This document shows positions 8,257 to 16,803 of a stretch of DNA of 47,883 bases, one piece after another. Each line of letters begins with the position of its first letter. The first letter of the stretch is position 1. The position numbers and the translations under genes were made by a program. The DNA is taken from contig JAQTNK010000034.1 of NCBI GenBank assembly GCA_028713915.1, positions 1 to 47,883 on the forward strand. The letters are read 5' to 3'. Below the pieces are notes generated by a model. That model ran no database searches. It was not told the DNA's origin and saw nothing but the letters and a program-made list of their open reading frames with translations. The DNA is from Rhodocyclaceae bacterium (GTDB taxonomy: Bacteria; Pseudomonadota; Gammaproteobacteria; Burkholderiales; Rhodocyclaceae).

Positions 8257-9126
8257 TCATTTCGACGCCGTTTGGCGGGCGCCGAGCGAAGGTGAAACTG
8301 CTTGCTGGAACCGCGTGCCGAAGGCGAACACGTCCTTGGCGCAGACATCGATGCAGCGGCCGCAATTCGTGCATTGCGGCGAAAGGACGACCGGGCTGGC
8401 AGCGCTGTCCTTGAGTGGCGTCCGGATGACCAGCGGCTCGGGGCAGACGACGAAGCAGTCGTTGCAATCGTCGCAGGCGGCGCGCCGCGTCGCGGCGACG
8501 CGCAGCATGGCGAAGCGGCCGAGCAGGCTGTAGAAGGCGCCGACCGGGCACAGATGGCCGCACCAGCCGCGCGGCACGACGCACAGGTCGAACAGGAACA
8601 CGCCCAGCACCGCGGTCCACGCCAGGCCGATGCCGAAGAACAGGCCGCGATGGAACAGCGACACCGGATTGACGAGTTCCCAGGCGATGCTGCCGCTGGC
8701 GAGCGCGAGCAGCAGCGTCAGGCCGAGGATCCAGAAGCGCGCCTGGCGCGAGACGTGGGCGCCGCCCTTGATGCCGAGGCGGCCGCGCAGCCAGGCCGCG
8801 AAGTCGGTGACGGGATTGAGCGGGCAGACCCAGGCGCAGAACGAGCGGCCGCCGACGAGGAAGTAGAACGCCGCGACGATGGCGGCGCCGACGAGCGCCT
8901 GCTTCTCCGGGACGTGCCCGGCGAATAGGCTTTGCAGCAGCACGTAGGGATCGGCCAGCGGCAGCAGGTCGAGCGTGTAGCTGTAGTTGAGATTGCCCTT
9001 GACGATCCACAGGCCGAACCAGGGTCCGGCGAGGAATAGGGCGAGGATCGCCGCCTGCGCGACGCGCCGCAGGATCAGCCACCGGTTTGCCCGCCGCCTC
9101 TTGCCGGCCATGCCAATGGCATTCAT
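8257..9126 (-). CDS. napH: Quinol dehydrogenase membrane component NapH
   Basis: This 289-residue integral membrane iron-sulfur protein has four hydrophobic segments and the two cytoplasm-facing cysteine pairs of the family (FCAWVCPL and WCGHLCPVG). At the C-terminus are two 4Fe-4S motifs, CDDCNDCFVVCP and CTNCGRCIDVC. With NapG it oxidises quinol and feeds NapB and NapA. The start at 9126 overlaps the napG stop (ATGA), so the pair is translationally coupled. Because napC is absent here, NapGH is the likely main quinol oxidase for this enzyme. Confidence 0.95.
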   Translation of the reverse strand: MNAIGMAGKRRRANRWLILRRVAQAAILALFLAGPWFGLWIVKGNLNYSYTLDLLPLADPYVLLQSLFAGHVPEKQALVGAAIVAAFYFLVGGRSFCAWVCPLNPVTDFAAWLRGRLGIKGGAHVSRQARFWILGLTLLLALASGSIAWELVNPVSLFHRGLFFGIGLAWTAVLGVFLFDLCVVPRGWCGHLCPVGAFYSLLGRFAMLRVAATRRAACDDCNDCFVVCPEPLVIRTPLKDSAASPVVLSPQCTNCGRCIDVCAKDVFAFGTRFQQAVSPSLGARQTASK

Positions 9127-10028
9127 CGCGGCGCCTTGCCCGAAAGCCGGTCGGCGAGCCCGCCGCCGGGAATGTTCGGCGGCACGCCGCCCGGCGGCGC
9201 GGCGTTGGCGCCGGGATTGGGCACGGCGAGCCCGTCGACGCCCTGGCCGGCCGGCGGCGCCGCCGTCGACAAGCCCTTGCCGTTCTCGTACTGGACGCCT
9301 TCGGGCAGGTTGTAGCGGTGCGCCGCGTCCGGCGCGACGAGGCTGCCGCCGGCCTTGTCCTTCTCTTCCCAGCCGATGCGGTACTGGCTGCCGAGTTGCC
9401 CCTTGGCCATCTGCAGCGGGAAGACCTTGATCGCCGATTCCTGCAGCACGCAGCTCGCCTCGCACTTGCCGCAGCCGGTGCAGGCATCGGCATGGACGAC
9501 GGGCTCGAAGATGGTGTGGTGCCCGGTGCGCTCGTTGTGGTGCTGCTCCAGCGTTATGGCGCGGTCGAGCAGCGGGCAGACGCGGTAGCAGACGTCGCAG
9601 CGCAGGCCGAGGAAGTTCAGGCAGGTCTCGTGATCGACGAGCACCGCCAGCCCCATGCGCGCCTTGGCGATGTCGGTGAGCGCGTGGTCGAGCGCCCCGG
9701 TCGGGCAGGCCTTGACGCACGGAATCTTCTCGCACATTTCGCAGGCGCCGCGGCGGGCGACGAAATAAGGCGTGCCCGTGGCGATGGCCTGCTCGGGTTT
9801 CGCCAGCGCCAGGATCTGCGGCGGGCAGTCGCGCACGCACAGGCCGCAGCGGACGCATGCGCCGAGAAACTCCTGCTCCGAGCCGGCGCCGGGCGGCCGG
9901 AAGACCGTCGGCGGCAAGGCCTTCGCCTGCTTGACGTAGAGGCCGAGACCGAGTCCCAGCAGGCCGACGCCGCAGGCCATGCGTGCGGTGTCGACCAGGA
10001 ACTGGCGGCGAGCGGCGGGAGCGTTCAT
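9123..10028 (-). CDS. napG: Ferredoxin-type protein NapG
   Basis: This 301-residue periplasmic iron-sulfur protein is exported by Tat (RRQFLVD at residues 7-13, then a hydrophobic stretch). It has four cysteine clusters: CVRCGLCVRDCP, CEMCEKIPCVKACP, CDVCYRVCP and CTGCGKCEASC, as expected for four 4Fe-4S centres. It relays electrons from NapH to the nitrate reductase. The last 70 or so residues are rich in Pro, Gly and Ala and look disordered, an extension beyond the core fold. The gene follows napA by 100 nt and overlaps napH. Confidence 0.95.
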   Translation of the reverse strand: MNAPAARRQFLVDTARMACGVGLLGLGLGLYVKQAKALPPTVFRPPGAGSEQEFLGACVRCGLCVRDCPPQILALAKPEQAIATGTPYFVARRGACEMCEKIPCVKACPTGALDHALTDIAKARMGLAVLVDHETCLNFLGLRCDVCYRVCPLLDRAITLEQHHNERTGHHTIFEPVVHADACTGCGKCEASCVLQESAIKVFPLQMAKGQLGSQYRIGWEEKDKAGGSLVAPDAAHRYNLPEGVQYENGKGLSTAAPPAGQGVDGLAVPNPGANAAPPGGVPPNIPGGGLADRLSGKAPR

Positions 10029-10128
10029 GGCTGCATGGAATGCCTGGCAGGGGCGGCGGCGCGGCGCGGCGGCAGGCGTCGATCGCCTGTGGTTGTCGCC
10101 GCGCCCGCGTCGCGCTGTCGTTGCGGCC

Positions 10129-12651
10129 TCAGGCCTTCACCACCTTGCAGGCGCATTTCTTGAAATCGGTCTCTTTCGAGATCGGGCAAGTGGCATCCAG
10201 CGTCAGCTTGTTCACCAGGCGCATCTCGTCGAAGAACGGAATGAATACCAGGCCCCGCGGCGGCTTGTTGCGGCCGCTGGTCTCGACGCGCGTCGAAATC
10301 TCGCCGCGCCGGGTGGCGACCTTGACGGTGTCGCCGCGCGCCAGGCCGCGCTGCTTCGCATCTTCCGGATGCATGTAGATCCAGGCGTCCGGCATGGCGC
10401 GGTAGAGCTCGGGCACGCGCCGCGTCATGGTGCCGGTATGCCAGTGCTCGAGCACGCGGCCGGTGCACAGCCAGAGGTCGTAGTCCTTGTCCGGCTGCTC
10501 GGCGGCCGGCTGCCAGGGCAGGGCGAAGATCACCGCCCTGCCGTCGGGCTTGCCGTAGAAGCGCAGGTTTTCGCCTTTCTTGACGTACGGGTCGTAGCCC
10601 TCGCGGAAGCGCCACAGGGTTTCCTTGCCGTCCACCACCGGCCAGCGCAGGCCGCGCGCCTTGTGGTAGCTGTCGAACGGCGCGAGGTCGTGGCCGTGGC
10701 CGCGGCCGAAGTTCGCATACTCCTCGAACAGTCCTTTTTGCAGGTAGTAGCCGAGCTCCTTCGATTCGTCGTTGTCGAAGCCGGCGTAGGTGTCCGAGAG
10801 CGGGAACTTGTTGACCTGGCCGTTGGCATAGAGCACGTCGTAGAGCGTCTTGCCCTTGTGCTCGGGCATCTTGGCGATGAGTTCGGCCGGCCAGACTTCC
10901 TCGACCTTGAAGCGCTTGGAAAATTCGACGTACTGCCACAGGTCCGACTTGGCCTCGCCCGGCGCGCGCACCTGCTGGCGCCAGAACTGGGTGCGGCGCT
11001 CGGCGTTGCCGAAGGCGCCTTCCTTTTCCATCCACATCGCCGCGGGCAGGATGAGGTCGGCCGCCATCGCCGTCACGGTCGGGTAGCAGTCGGAAACGAC
11101 GACGAAGTTCTCCGGATTGCGAAAGCCCGGATAAGTCTCGCCGTTGATGTTCGGACCGGCCTGCATGTTGTTGCTGGTGCTGGTCCAGTAGAAGTTGAGC
11201 TTGCCGTCCTTGAGCATGCGGCTTTGCAGCACGGCGTGGTAGCCGGGCTTCGGCGGAATCGTGCCGGGCGGCAGCTTCCAGTGCGTCTCGGCGATCTCGC
11301 GGTGCTTGGGATTCATCACCACCAGGTCGGCCGGCAGGCGGTGGGCGAAAGTGCCGACTTCGCGCGCCGTGCCGCAGGCCGACGGCTGTCCGGTCAGCGA
11401 GAACGGCCCGTTGCCCGGCTCGGAGATTTTGCCGACCAGCAGATGCACGTTGTAGATCATGTTGTTCGCCCAGCTGCCGCGGCTGTGCTGGTTGAAGCCC
11501 ATGGTCCATAGCGACATGACCTTGGTCTTGGGATCGGCATAGGTCTTCGCCAGCGCTTCGAGCTTGTCTTTCGGCACGCCGGAGATTTCGTGCGCTTTGT
11601 CCAGCGTGTATTCGGCGACGAAAGCCTTGAAGTCGTCGAAGCTGATCGGCGTCGCATTGTTTGGGTCGCCCTTGGGCTTGCCGTCGGCGCCGTCGTAGCC
11701 GTTGTTGCCGGCGGCCAGTTCCAGCGGGTGGTTGGGACGCAGGCCGTAGCCGATGTCGGTGACGCCCTTGGCGAAGTTCACGTGCTTCTTGACGAAGTCC
11801 TCGTTGACCGCGCCGTTCTGGATGATGTAGTTGCAGATGTAGTTGAGGATCGCCAGGTCGGACTGCGGCTTGAAGATCAGTTCGGCGTCGGCCTGTTCGC
11901 TGCTGCGATGGCTGAACGTCGACAGCACGTTGATGCGCACGTGCTTGGCGGTCAGTCGCCGGTCGGTGATGCGCGACCACAGGATCGGGTGCATCTCGGC
12001 CATGTTCGAGCCCCACAGCACGAAGGCGTCGGCCTGTTCCATGTCGTCGTAGCAGCCCATCGGCTCGTCGATGCCGAAGGTGCGCATGAAGCCGGCGACG
12101 GCAGAGGCCATGCAGTGGCGCGCGTTGGGGTCGAGGTTGTTGGAGCGCAAGCCGGCCTTCATCAGCTTGGAGGCGGCATAGCCTTCCCAGATCGTCCATT
12201 GGCCCGAGCCGTACATGCCGACGGCGGTCGGGCCCTTGGCCTTGAGCGTCGCCTTGCACTTGGCGGCCATGAGGTCGAAGGCCTCGTTCCACGACACCGG
12301 CTTGAACTCGCCGTCCTTGGCGTACTTGCCGTCCTTCATGCGCAGCAGCGGCTGCGTCAGCCGGTCCTTGCCGTACATGATCTTCGCCAGGAAGTAGCCC
12401 TTGATGCAGTTGAGGCCCTTGTTGACCGGCGCATCGGGATCGCCCTGCGTGGCGACGACGCGGCCGTCCTTGACGCCGACCAGCACGCCGCAGCCGGTGC
12501 CGCAGAAGCGGCACGCGCCCTTGTCCCAGCGCACGCCGTCCTTGACGTTGGATTGGGCGATGGCGAGCGCGCCCGGCACCACCATTCCCGCTGCACCGGC
12601 GGCTGCCGCCACCGCATTCGCCTTGATGAAATCCCGCCGTGTCAGTTTCAT
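10129..12651 (-). CDS. napA: Periplasmic nitrate reductase catalytic subunit NapA
   Basis: This 840-residue Mo-bisMGD nitrate reductase begins with a Tat signal (TRRDFIK, residues 4-10). A 4Fe-4S site follows at Cys47, Cys50, Cys54 and Cys82, and the molybdenum-ligand cysteine is Cys180 in the conserved [10 protein letters not shown] context. It reduces nitrate to nitrite in the periplasm. I chose ATG 12651 over the in-frame ATG at 12699 because it places the Tat motif at the N-terminus and has GGGAG upstream. The C-terminal molybdopterin dinucleotide domain is complete. napD lies 37 nt upstream. Confidence 0.97.
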   Translation of the reverse strand: MKLTRRDFIKANAVAAAAGAAGMVVPGALAIAQSNVKDGVRWDKGACRFCGTGCGVLVGVKDGRVVATQGDPDAPVNKGLNCIKGYFLAKIMYGKDRLTQPLLRMKDGKYAKDGEFKPVSWNEAFDLMAAKCKATLKAKGPTAVGMYGSGQWTIWEGYAASKLMKAGLRSNNLDPNARHCMASAVAGFMRTFGIDEPMGCYDDMEQADAFVLWGSNMAEMHPILWSRITDRRLTAKHVRINVLSTFSHRSSEQADAELIFKPQSDLAILNYICNYIIQNGAVNEDFVKKHVNFAKGVTDIGYGLRPNHPLELAAGNNGYDGADGKPKGDPNNATPISFDDFKAFVAEYTLDKAHEISGVPKDKLEALAKTYADPKTKVMSLWTMGFNQHSRGSWANNMIYNVHLLVGKISEPGNGPFSLTGQPSACGTAREVGTFAHRLPADLVVMNPKHREIAETHWKLPPGTIPPKPGYHAVLQSRMLKDGKLNFYWTSTSNNMQAGPNINGETYPGFRNPENFVVVSDCYPTVTAMAADLILPAAMWMEKEGAFGNAERRTQFWRQQVRAPGEAKSDLWQYVEFSKRFKVEEVWPAELIAKMPEHKGKTLYDVLYANGQVNKFPLSDTYAGFDNDESKELGYYLQKGLFEEYANFGRGHGHDLAPFDSYHKARGLRWPVVDGKETLWRFREGYDPYVKKGENLRFYGKPDGRAVIFALPWQPAAEQPDKDYDLWLCTGRVLEHWHTGTMTRRVPELYRAMPDAWIYMHPEDAKQRGLARGDTVKVATRRGEISTRVETSGRNKPPRGLVFIPFFDEMRLVNKLTLDATCPISKETDFKKCACKVVKA

Positions 12652-12688
12652 TGCAGAGCTCCCTATTTGTTGCGGCATGGCTTGAACG

Positions 12689-12946
12689 TCAGCTTCCACT
12701 CAGCTCGCCGTCTGGATCGGATTCGAAATGGGAATACACGAGTGCTGCGGAGAGCACTCCGTCGAGGCGCTGGATGGCTTCGAAGATGTCGGCCGTCTCG
12801 CGGTCGCCGGCGCTCTCGATGCTGACGATCAGCCGGCCTTCGTCGGACGCCGCATGAACCTCGACGCCGTCGATGCTTTCGAGGTGGCCCCGAAGGTGTT
12901 TCATGCCAGCTGCGTGGGCATGGATGATGGCGCTGGAAATGTTCAT
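12689..12946 (-). CDS. napD: NapA maturation chaperone NapD
   Basis: This small protein of 85 residues has the ferredoxin-like fold expected of NapD. It binds the Tat signal of NapA and keeps it cytoplasmic until cofactor insertion. The conserved start (NISSAIIHA), the [18 protein letters not shown] strand and the [10 protein letters not shown] ending match the family. It is the first gene of the nap operon. No clear Shine-Dalgarno precedes ATG 12946. The predicted leader is only about 28 nt from the FNR-dependent start site. Confidence 0.92.
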   Translation of the reverse strand: MNISSAIIHAHAAGMKHLRGHLESIDGVEVHAASDEGRLIVSIESAGDRETADIFEAIQRLDGVLSAALVYSHFESDPDGELSGS

Positions 12947-12973
12947 TTGCCGGCCGTTCGATTGTCACGAGAC

Positions 12974-13022
12974 AGTCGGCATGCTAGGCGCGGCCAGGCT
13001 AAAGAAAATTGATGACCATCAA
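12974..13022 (-). promoter_or_regulatory. FNR/ANR-type box and class II promoter for the nap operon
   Basis: TTGATGACCATCAA at 13009-13022 is a perfect match to the FNR/ANR/DNR half-site consensus TTGAT-N4-ATCAA. On the - strand, TAGCAT (12986-12981) lies where the -10 of a class II promoter should be if the box is centred at -41.5, giving a start near 12974, 28 nt before napD. Oxygen-limited activation of nap is the clear inference. It is not possible to say from sequence which CRP/FNR family protein binds. Confidence 0.85.
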
Positions 13023-13102
13023 CTTTCCGAAATGTCGAGTGGATTGCTCGGGTATCTGCGCGGTTTGCGCCGGCACATCCGCGCGGCGCCGTGCCGTGGC
13101 GG

Positions 13103-13132
13103 CAGGCGAAAACGGCCGCCCTGGCGGGCGGC
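13103..13132 (-). terminator. Rho-independent terminator of the Cys-rich protein gene
   Basis: A 9-bp stem, CGGCCGCCC (13111-13119) with GGGCGGCCG (13124-13132), is followed on the - strand by TTTT. It lies 22 nt past the stop of the gene at 13155-13550, and it insulates that gene from nap. Confidence 0.7.
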
Positions 13133-13154
13133 CGCTAATGACAAATGGGTGTCG

Positions 13155-13550
13155 TCAGTTCTTCGGTGCCGCCGGTGCCTTGGCGCCGCGCTTGGCCGTG
13201 TGCTCGCGCAGGCATTGACGGTACTCGGGACCGACCTTGTCCTTGCAGGTGAGCTTCGCCTGTTCGACGGCGGCGCAGCGTTCGGGATTGCGCGCCTTGC
13301 TGCAGTCCATCGGCGGCATGGCATCCATGATGCATTTGCGCTTGTTGGCTGCGGGGGTGTCCTTGCAGGCTTCCTTGGCCTTCTGCAAGGCTTCGCAGCG
13401 CGCCGGGTCGCGCGCCTTGCCGCAGGGGGCGAGCACCGGCGGGTTCGCGGCTTGCGGCGTCGCGGCGCCGGGGCCGGCTTGCGCACTGCTGCCGAGGGAA
13501 ATCAGGGCGGCGGCAAGGCCGCCGAGCAAGAGATGGAGACGCGGTTTCAT
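13155..13550 (-). CDS. Secreted protein with duplicated four-Cys module, unknown function
   Basis: A 131-residue protein starts with a Sec signal peptide (cleavage near SAQA, residue 24). It then shows two tandem copies of one module with identical spacing: C-x8-C-x9-C-x10-C, first from 'CGKARDPARC' and again from 'CSKARNPERC'. Each copy also repeats the 'A(K)..C KD' pattern. Eight periplasmic cysteines in such order suggest paired disulfides in helical hairpins, reminiscent of CHCH proteins, although I cannot place it in a named family. Metal binding is an alternative. GAGGAT precedes ATG 13550. It has its own terminator and lies divergent from the ATPase gene at 13642. Confidence 0.8.
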   Translation of the reverse strand: MKPRLHLLLGGLAAALISLGSSAQAGPGAATPQAANPPVLAPCGKARDPARCEALQKAKEACKDTPAANKRKCIMDAMPPMDCSKARNPERCAAVEQAKLTCKDKVGPEYRQCLREHTAKRGAKAPAAPKN

Positions 13551-13641
13551 GATGGGATCCTCGTTAAATTGCTGCCTTATGATAACGCGCGAAGAATGGG
13601 CTATATTCAAGGGCTGCAAATATCGGGACCGCGCCAGGATC

Positions 13642-15435
13642 ATGGTCAAAGCGAACGAATCCGTCCCCGGCAAGAGGCGTCTCTCGCTGCCGGAAATCGT
13701 CGATGCGCTGGCCGCCGACGGCCTGGTGCCGGCAGCCGATGCCGCAAAGTTCAAGCAGGAGCGCCGTTACTTCAAGGGCGACATCCACCCGCTGGCGGTC
13801 ATCGCCGAGCAGCGCTGGAAGTCGGCGCTGCCGCCGCACCGCACGCTCGACCTCGAAACCCTGACGCAGTGGCTGGCGCAATGGTCGGGCCTCGACTACT
13901 TCCATATCGATCCCCTGAAGATCAACTTCACGGCGGTCACCGATGTCATGTCGAATGCCTATGCGACGCGCTTTCGCATCCTGCCGGTCGAAGTCAAGCC
14001 GAACGAAGTCACCATCGCCACGGCCGAGCCCTTCGACGGTTCCTGGGAGGTCGAGCTCAAGCCCATCCTGCGCAAGGAGATTCGCCGCGTCATCAGCAAC
14101 CCGGACGACATCGCGCGCTATCAGGTCGAGTTCTACAACCTGGCGAAGTCGGTCAAGGGCGCGCTGGGCCGCGGCGACGTCGGCGGCGCGGGCGTGTCCA
14201 ATTTCGAGCAGCTGGTCGAGCTCGGCCGCGGCAAGAGTTCGATCGACGCCAACGACCAGCATGTCGTGCTCATCGTCGACTGGCTCTGGCAGTATGCCTT
14301 CGAGCAGCGCGCTTCCGACATTCACGTCGAGCCGCGGCGCGACCTCGGCATCGTGCGCTTTCGCATCGACGGCGTGCTGCACCAGGTCTACCAGATTCCG
14401 ATGTCGGTGCTGAACGCCATGACCAGCCGCATCAAGATCCTCGGCCGCATGGACGTGGTCGAGAAGCGCCGCCCGCAGGACGGCCGCATCAAGACGCGCA
14501 CGCCGGAAGGGCAGGAGGTCGAGCTGCGCCTGTCGACGCTGCCGACGGCCTTCGGCGAGAAGCTGGTGATGCGGATCTTCGACCCCGAGGTGCTGGTGCG
14601 CGATTTCACCGACCTCGGCTTCGGCGAAGACGATCGCAGCCGCTGGCGGCAGATGACGGCCCAGCCCAACGGCATCATTCTCGTCACCGGCCCGACCGGC
14701 TCGGGCAAGACGACGACGCTCTACACCACGCTCAAGCAGCTCGCCACGCCCGAGGTCAACGTGTGCACGCTCGAGGACCCGATCGAAATGATCGAGCCGG
14801 CGTTCAACCAGGTGCAGGTGCAGTCCGAGATCGGCATGACTTTCGCCGAAGGCATCCGCGCGCTGATGCGCCAGGATCCGGACATCATCATGGTCGGCGA
14901 AATCCGCGACCTCGAAACCGCCGACATGGCGATTCAGGCGGCGCTCACCGGTCACCTCGTTCTATCCACTTTGCATACCAACGACGCGCCGTCGGCGATC
15001 ACGCGCCTGCTCGATCTCGGCGTGCCGGCCTATCTGCTGCAGTCGACGCTGCTCGGGGTGATGGCGCAGCGCCTGGTGCGCACGCTCTGCCCCAAGTGCA
15101 AGAAGGCGGGCGGCCTGCGCGTCGCCGACGAGGAGGCATGGAACGGGCTGGTGGCGCCGTGGAAGACCAACAAGCCGGCGACGCTCTACCATCCGGCGGG
15201 CTGCCTCGATTGCCGCATGACCGGCTACCAGGGGCGCGTCGGCCTCTACGAAATCCTGCTCATGAGCCCGGAGGTGAGGAAGACGGTGACGGGCCACACC
15301 GACCTCGGCAAGCTCAAGGAAGTCGCGCTGCGCGAAGGCATGCAGCCGCTGCGCATTTCCGGCGCCAGGAAGATCGGCGCCGGGCTGACGACCATCGACG
15401 AAGTGGTCAAGGTCGCGCCGCCGGCGCAGACTTGA
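13642..15435 (+). CDS. GspE/PilB-family secretion or pilus assembly ATPase
   Basis: This 597-residue protein has an N-terminal T2SSE_N/MshEN-like domain (about 10-170) and a C-terminal hexameric ATPase core. Walker A is GPTGSGKTTT (about residue 350), then the Asp box (EDPIE), Walker B (DIIMVGEIRD) and the His box (HLVLSTLHTND). A zinc-binding four-Cys motif (CPKC...CLDC) follows. These features define type II secretion or type IV pilus extension motors. No secretin, pilin, inner-membrane platform or PilT gene is nearby, so it is an orphan here. ATG 13642 has AGGA upstream; an upstream in-frame ATG (13577) lacks a ribosome site. The dioxygenase gene follows after 33 nt. Confidence 0.9.
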   Translation: MVKANESVPGKRRLSLPEIVDALAADGLVPAADAAKFKQERRYFKGDIHPLAVIAEQRWKSALPPHRTLDLETLTQWLAQWSGLDYFHIDPLKINFTAVTDVMSNAYATRFRILPVEVKPNEVTIATAEPFDGSWEVELKPILRKEIRRVISNPDDIARYQVEFYNLAKSVKGALGRGDVGGAGVSNFEQLVELGRGKSSIDANDQHVVLIVDWLWQYAFEQRASDIHVEPRRDLGIVRFRIDGVLHQVYQIPMSVLNAMTSRIKILGRMDVVEKRRPQDGRIKTRTPEGQEVELRLSTLPTAFGEKLVMRIFDPEVLVRDFTDLGFGEDDRSRWRQMTAQPNGIILVTGPTGSGKTTTLYTTLKQLATPEVNVCTLEDPIEMIEPAFNQVQVQSEIGMTFAEGIRALMRQDPDIIMVGEIRDLETADMAIQAALTGHLVLSTLHTNDAPSAITRLLDLGVPAYLLQSTLLGVMAQRLVRTLCPKCKKAGGLRVADEEAWNGLVAPWKTNKPATLYHPAGCLDCRMTGYQGRVGLYEILLMSPEVRKTVTGHTDLGKLKEVALREGMQPLRISGARKIGAGLTTIDEVVKVAPPAQT

Positions 15436-15468
15436 AGCCTCTTCAAAGCGTTCTGCAAGGATGAAACC

Positions 15469-16173
15469 ATGGCCGCCGCGATCATCTTTGAGCAACTGTT
15501 CGACGAGCGCTCGTCCACGCTGACGTACATCGTCGGCGACGTCGCCAGCGGCGAGGCGCTGATCATCGATCCGGTCGATCACCAGATCGAGCGCGACCTG
15601 GCCGTGTTGGCAAGCCGCGGCCTCACGCTGCGCTACACCGTGGAAACGCACGCCCACGCCGATCACGTGACGTCGGCCGGCCTGCTCCGGCAGCGCACCG
15701 GCGCGCTGGCGGCGGCGCCGTTCCATTGCGGCGTGGCGCCGGCCGACCTCCATCTCGAGGAAGGAGTCGTCATCTCGATCGGCGGCGAAACGCTGAAAAC
15801 GATCGAGACGCCGGGCCATACGGCGGGGAGCGTTTGCTACCTGTGGCGCGACGCCGTATTTACCGGCGACACCCTGTTCATCGGCGGCTGCGGCCGCACC
15901 GACTTTCAGGGCGGCAGCGCCGGCGATCTCTACGACAGCGTCATCACCCGGCTGTTCTCCCTGCCCGACGCCACGCGCGTCTATCCGGGGCACGACTACC
16001 AGGGCCGCCGCGTGTCGACCATCGGCGTGGAAAAGCGCACCAATCCACGCTTTGCCGGCAAGAGCCGCGACGAATTCATCGCCTTGATGAATGGCCTCCA
16101 CTTGCCCAAGCCGGCGCTGATGGACGTGGCCGTTCCCGCCAACCGCAACCTGGGACTGCCGCCGGGCGACTGA
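15469..16173 (+). CDS. ETHE1-type persulfide (sulfur) dioxygenase
   Basis: This 234-residue metallo-beta-lactamase fold protein has the mononuclear-iron site of persulfide dioxygenases: THAHADH (His61, His63, Asp65, His66), the TPGHTAGS loop, the FTGDTLFIGGCGRTDFQGG block and YPGHDY. The GCGRTDFQ block separates ETHE1 enzymes from glyoxalase II. It oxidises glutathione persulfide to sulfite and glutathione in the cytoplasm, a step in sulfide detoxification. It sits 33 nt after the ATPase gene with no visible terminator, so the two may be co-transcribed, although a functional link is not obvious. It is convergent with the histidine kinase gene. Confidence 0.9.
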   Translation: MAAAIIFEQLFDERSSTLTYIVGDVASGEALIIDPVDHQIERDLAVLASRGLTLRYTVETHAHADHVTSAGLLRQRTGALAAAPFHCGVAPADLHLEEGVVISIGGETLKTIETPGHTAGSVCYLWRDAVFTGDTLFIGGCGRTDFQGGSAGDLYDSVITRLFSLPDATRVYPGHDYQGRRVSTIGVEKRTNPRFAGKSRDEFIALMNGLHLPKPALMDVAVPANRNLGLPPGD

Positions 16174-16191
16174 CGGCAGGCCCGGCGAGGG

Positions 16192-16803
16192 CTAGCGCGG
16201 CAGCCGCAAGGCAAAGACGGCGCCGTCCTGGTTGGCGAGCGCGACGTCGCCGCGCACGCCGGCGCTTTCATGCAGTCGCGCGATGCGCTTGGCGAGGCGC
16301 AGTCCCAGGCCGGTGCCCTCGCGCGTGACGGCCGCGGCGTAGCCGCCGTCGGCGAGCACGCTGGCGGGATAGCCGGGGCCGTCGTCGCGCACGCAAAATT
16401 CGACCTGCCCGCTGCGTTCGCCGACGCTGATCATGATCCGGCTGCGGGCATGGCGCATGGCGTTCTGCAAGGCGTTGGCGAGCACCATGCGTACCAGGGT
16501 TTCATCGTAGAAGGCGAGCGTCGGCGCCGCGCCGCAATCTGTTTCGATGGCTATTCCGCCCATGCCGCCGGCTTCGTGGGCCAGCTCGTCGACGAGATCC
16601 GCCGGCGCGTGGGCATCGACGTTGGGCGTCAGGATGCCGTTTTCCGACTTGTAGAAAGCGAGCAGCTGCGTCAGGGTGGCGGCGGCCTCGAGGGCCGTGC
16701 GCACGGTGTCCTTGTCGCCGCGACGCTCGGCCTTGCCGGCGAGTTCGGCCAGCCGATTCTTGACGTCGTGGATGGTGAGGGCGGCGATTTCAGGGAAGCT
16801 CAT
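16192..16803 (-). CDS. Short sensorless histidine kinase
   Basis: This 203-residue kinase has only the catalytic core. A brief dimerisation segment holds the phospho-accepting His12 (TIHDVKNRL). An HATPase domain follows with N box (ANALQNAMRH), G1 (DDGPGYP) and G2 (GTGLGL). No membrane helix, PAS or other input domain is present, so its input must come from a partner protein. Its start overlaps the stop of the response regulator by 4 nt (ATGA), which strongly suggests that the two act together. Confidence 0.85.
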   Translation of the reverse strand: MSFPEIAALTIHDVKNRLAELAGKAERRGDKDTVRTALEAAATLTQLLAFYKSENGILTPNVDAHAPADLVDELAHEAGGMGGIAIETDCGAAPTLAFYDETLVRMVLANALQNAMRHARSRIMISVGERSGQVEFCVRDDGPGYPASVLADGGYAAAVTREGTGLGLRLAKRIARLHESAGVRGDVALANQDGAVFALRLPR

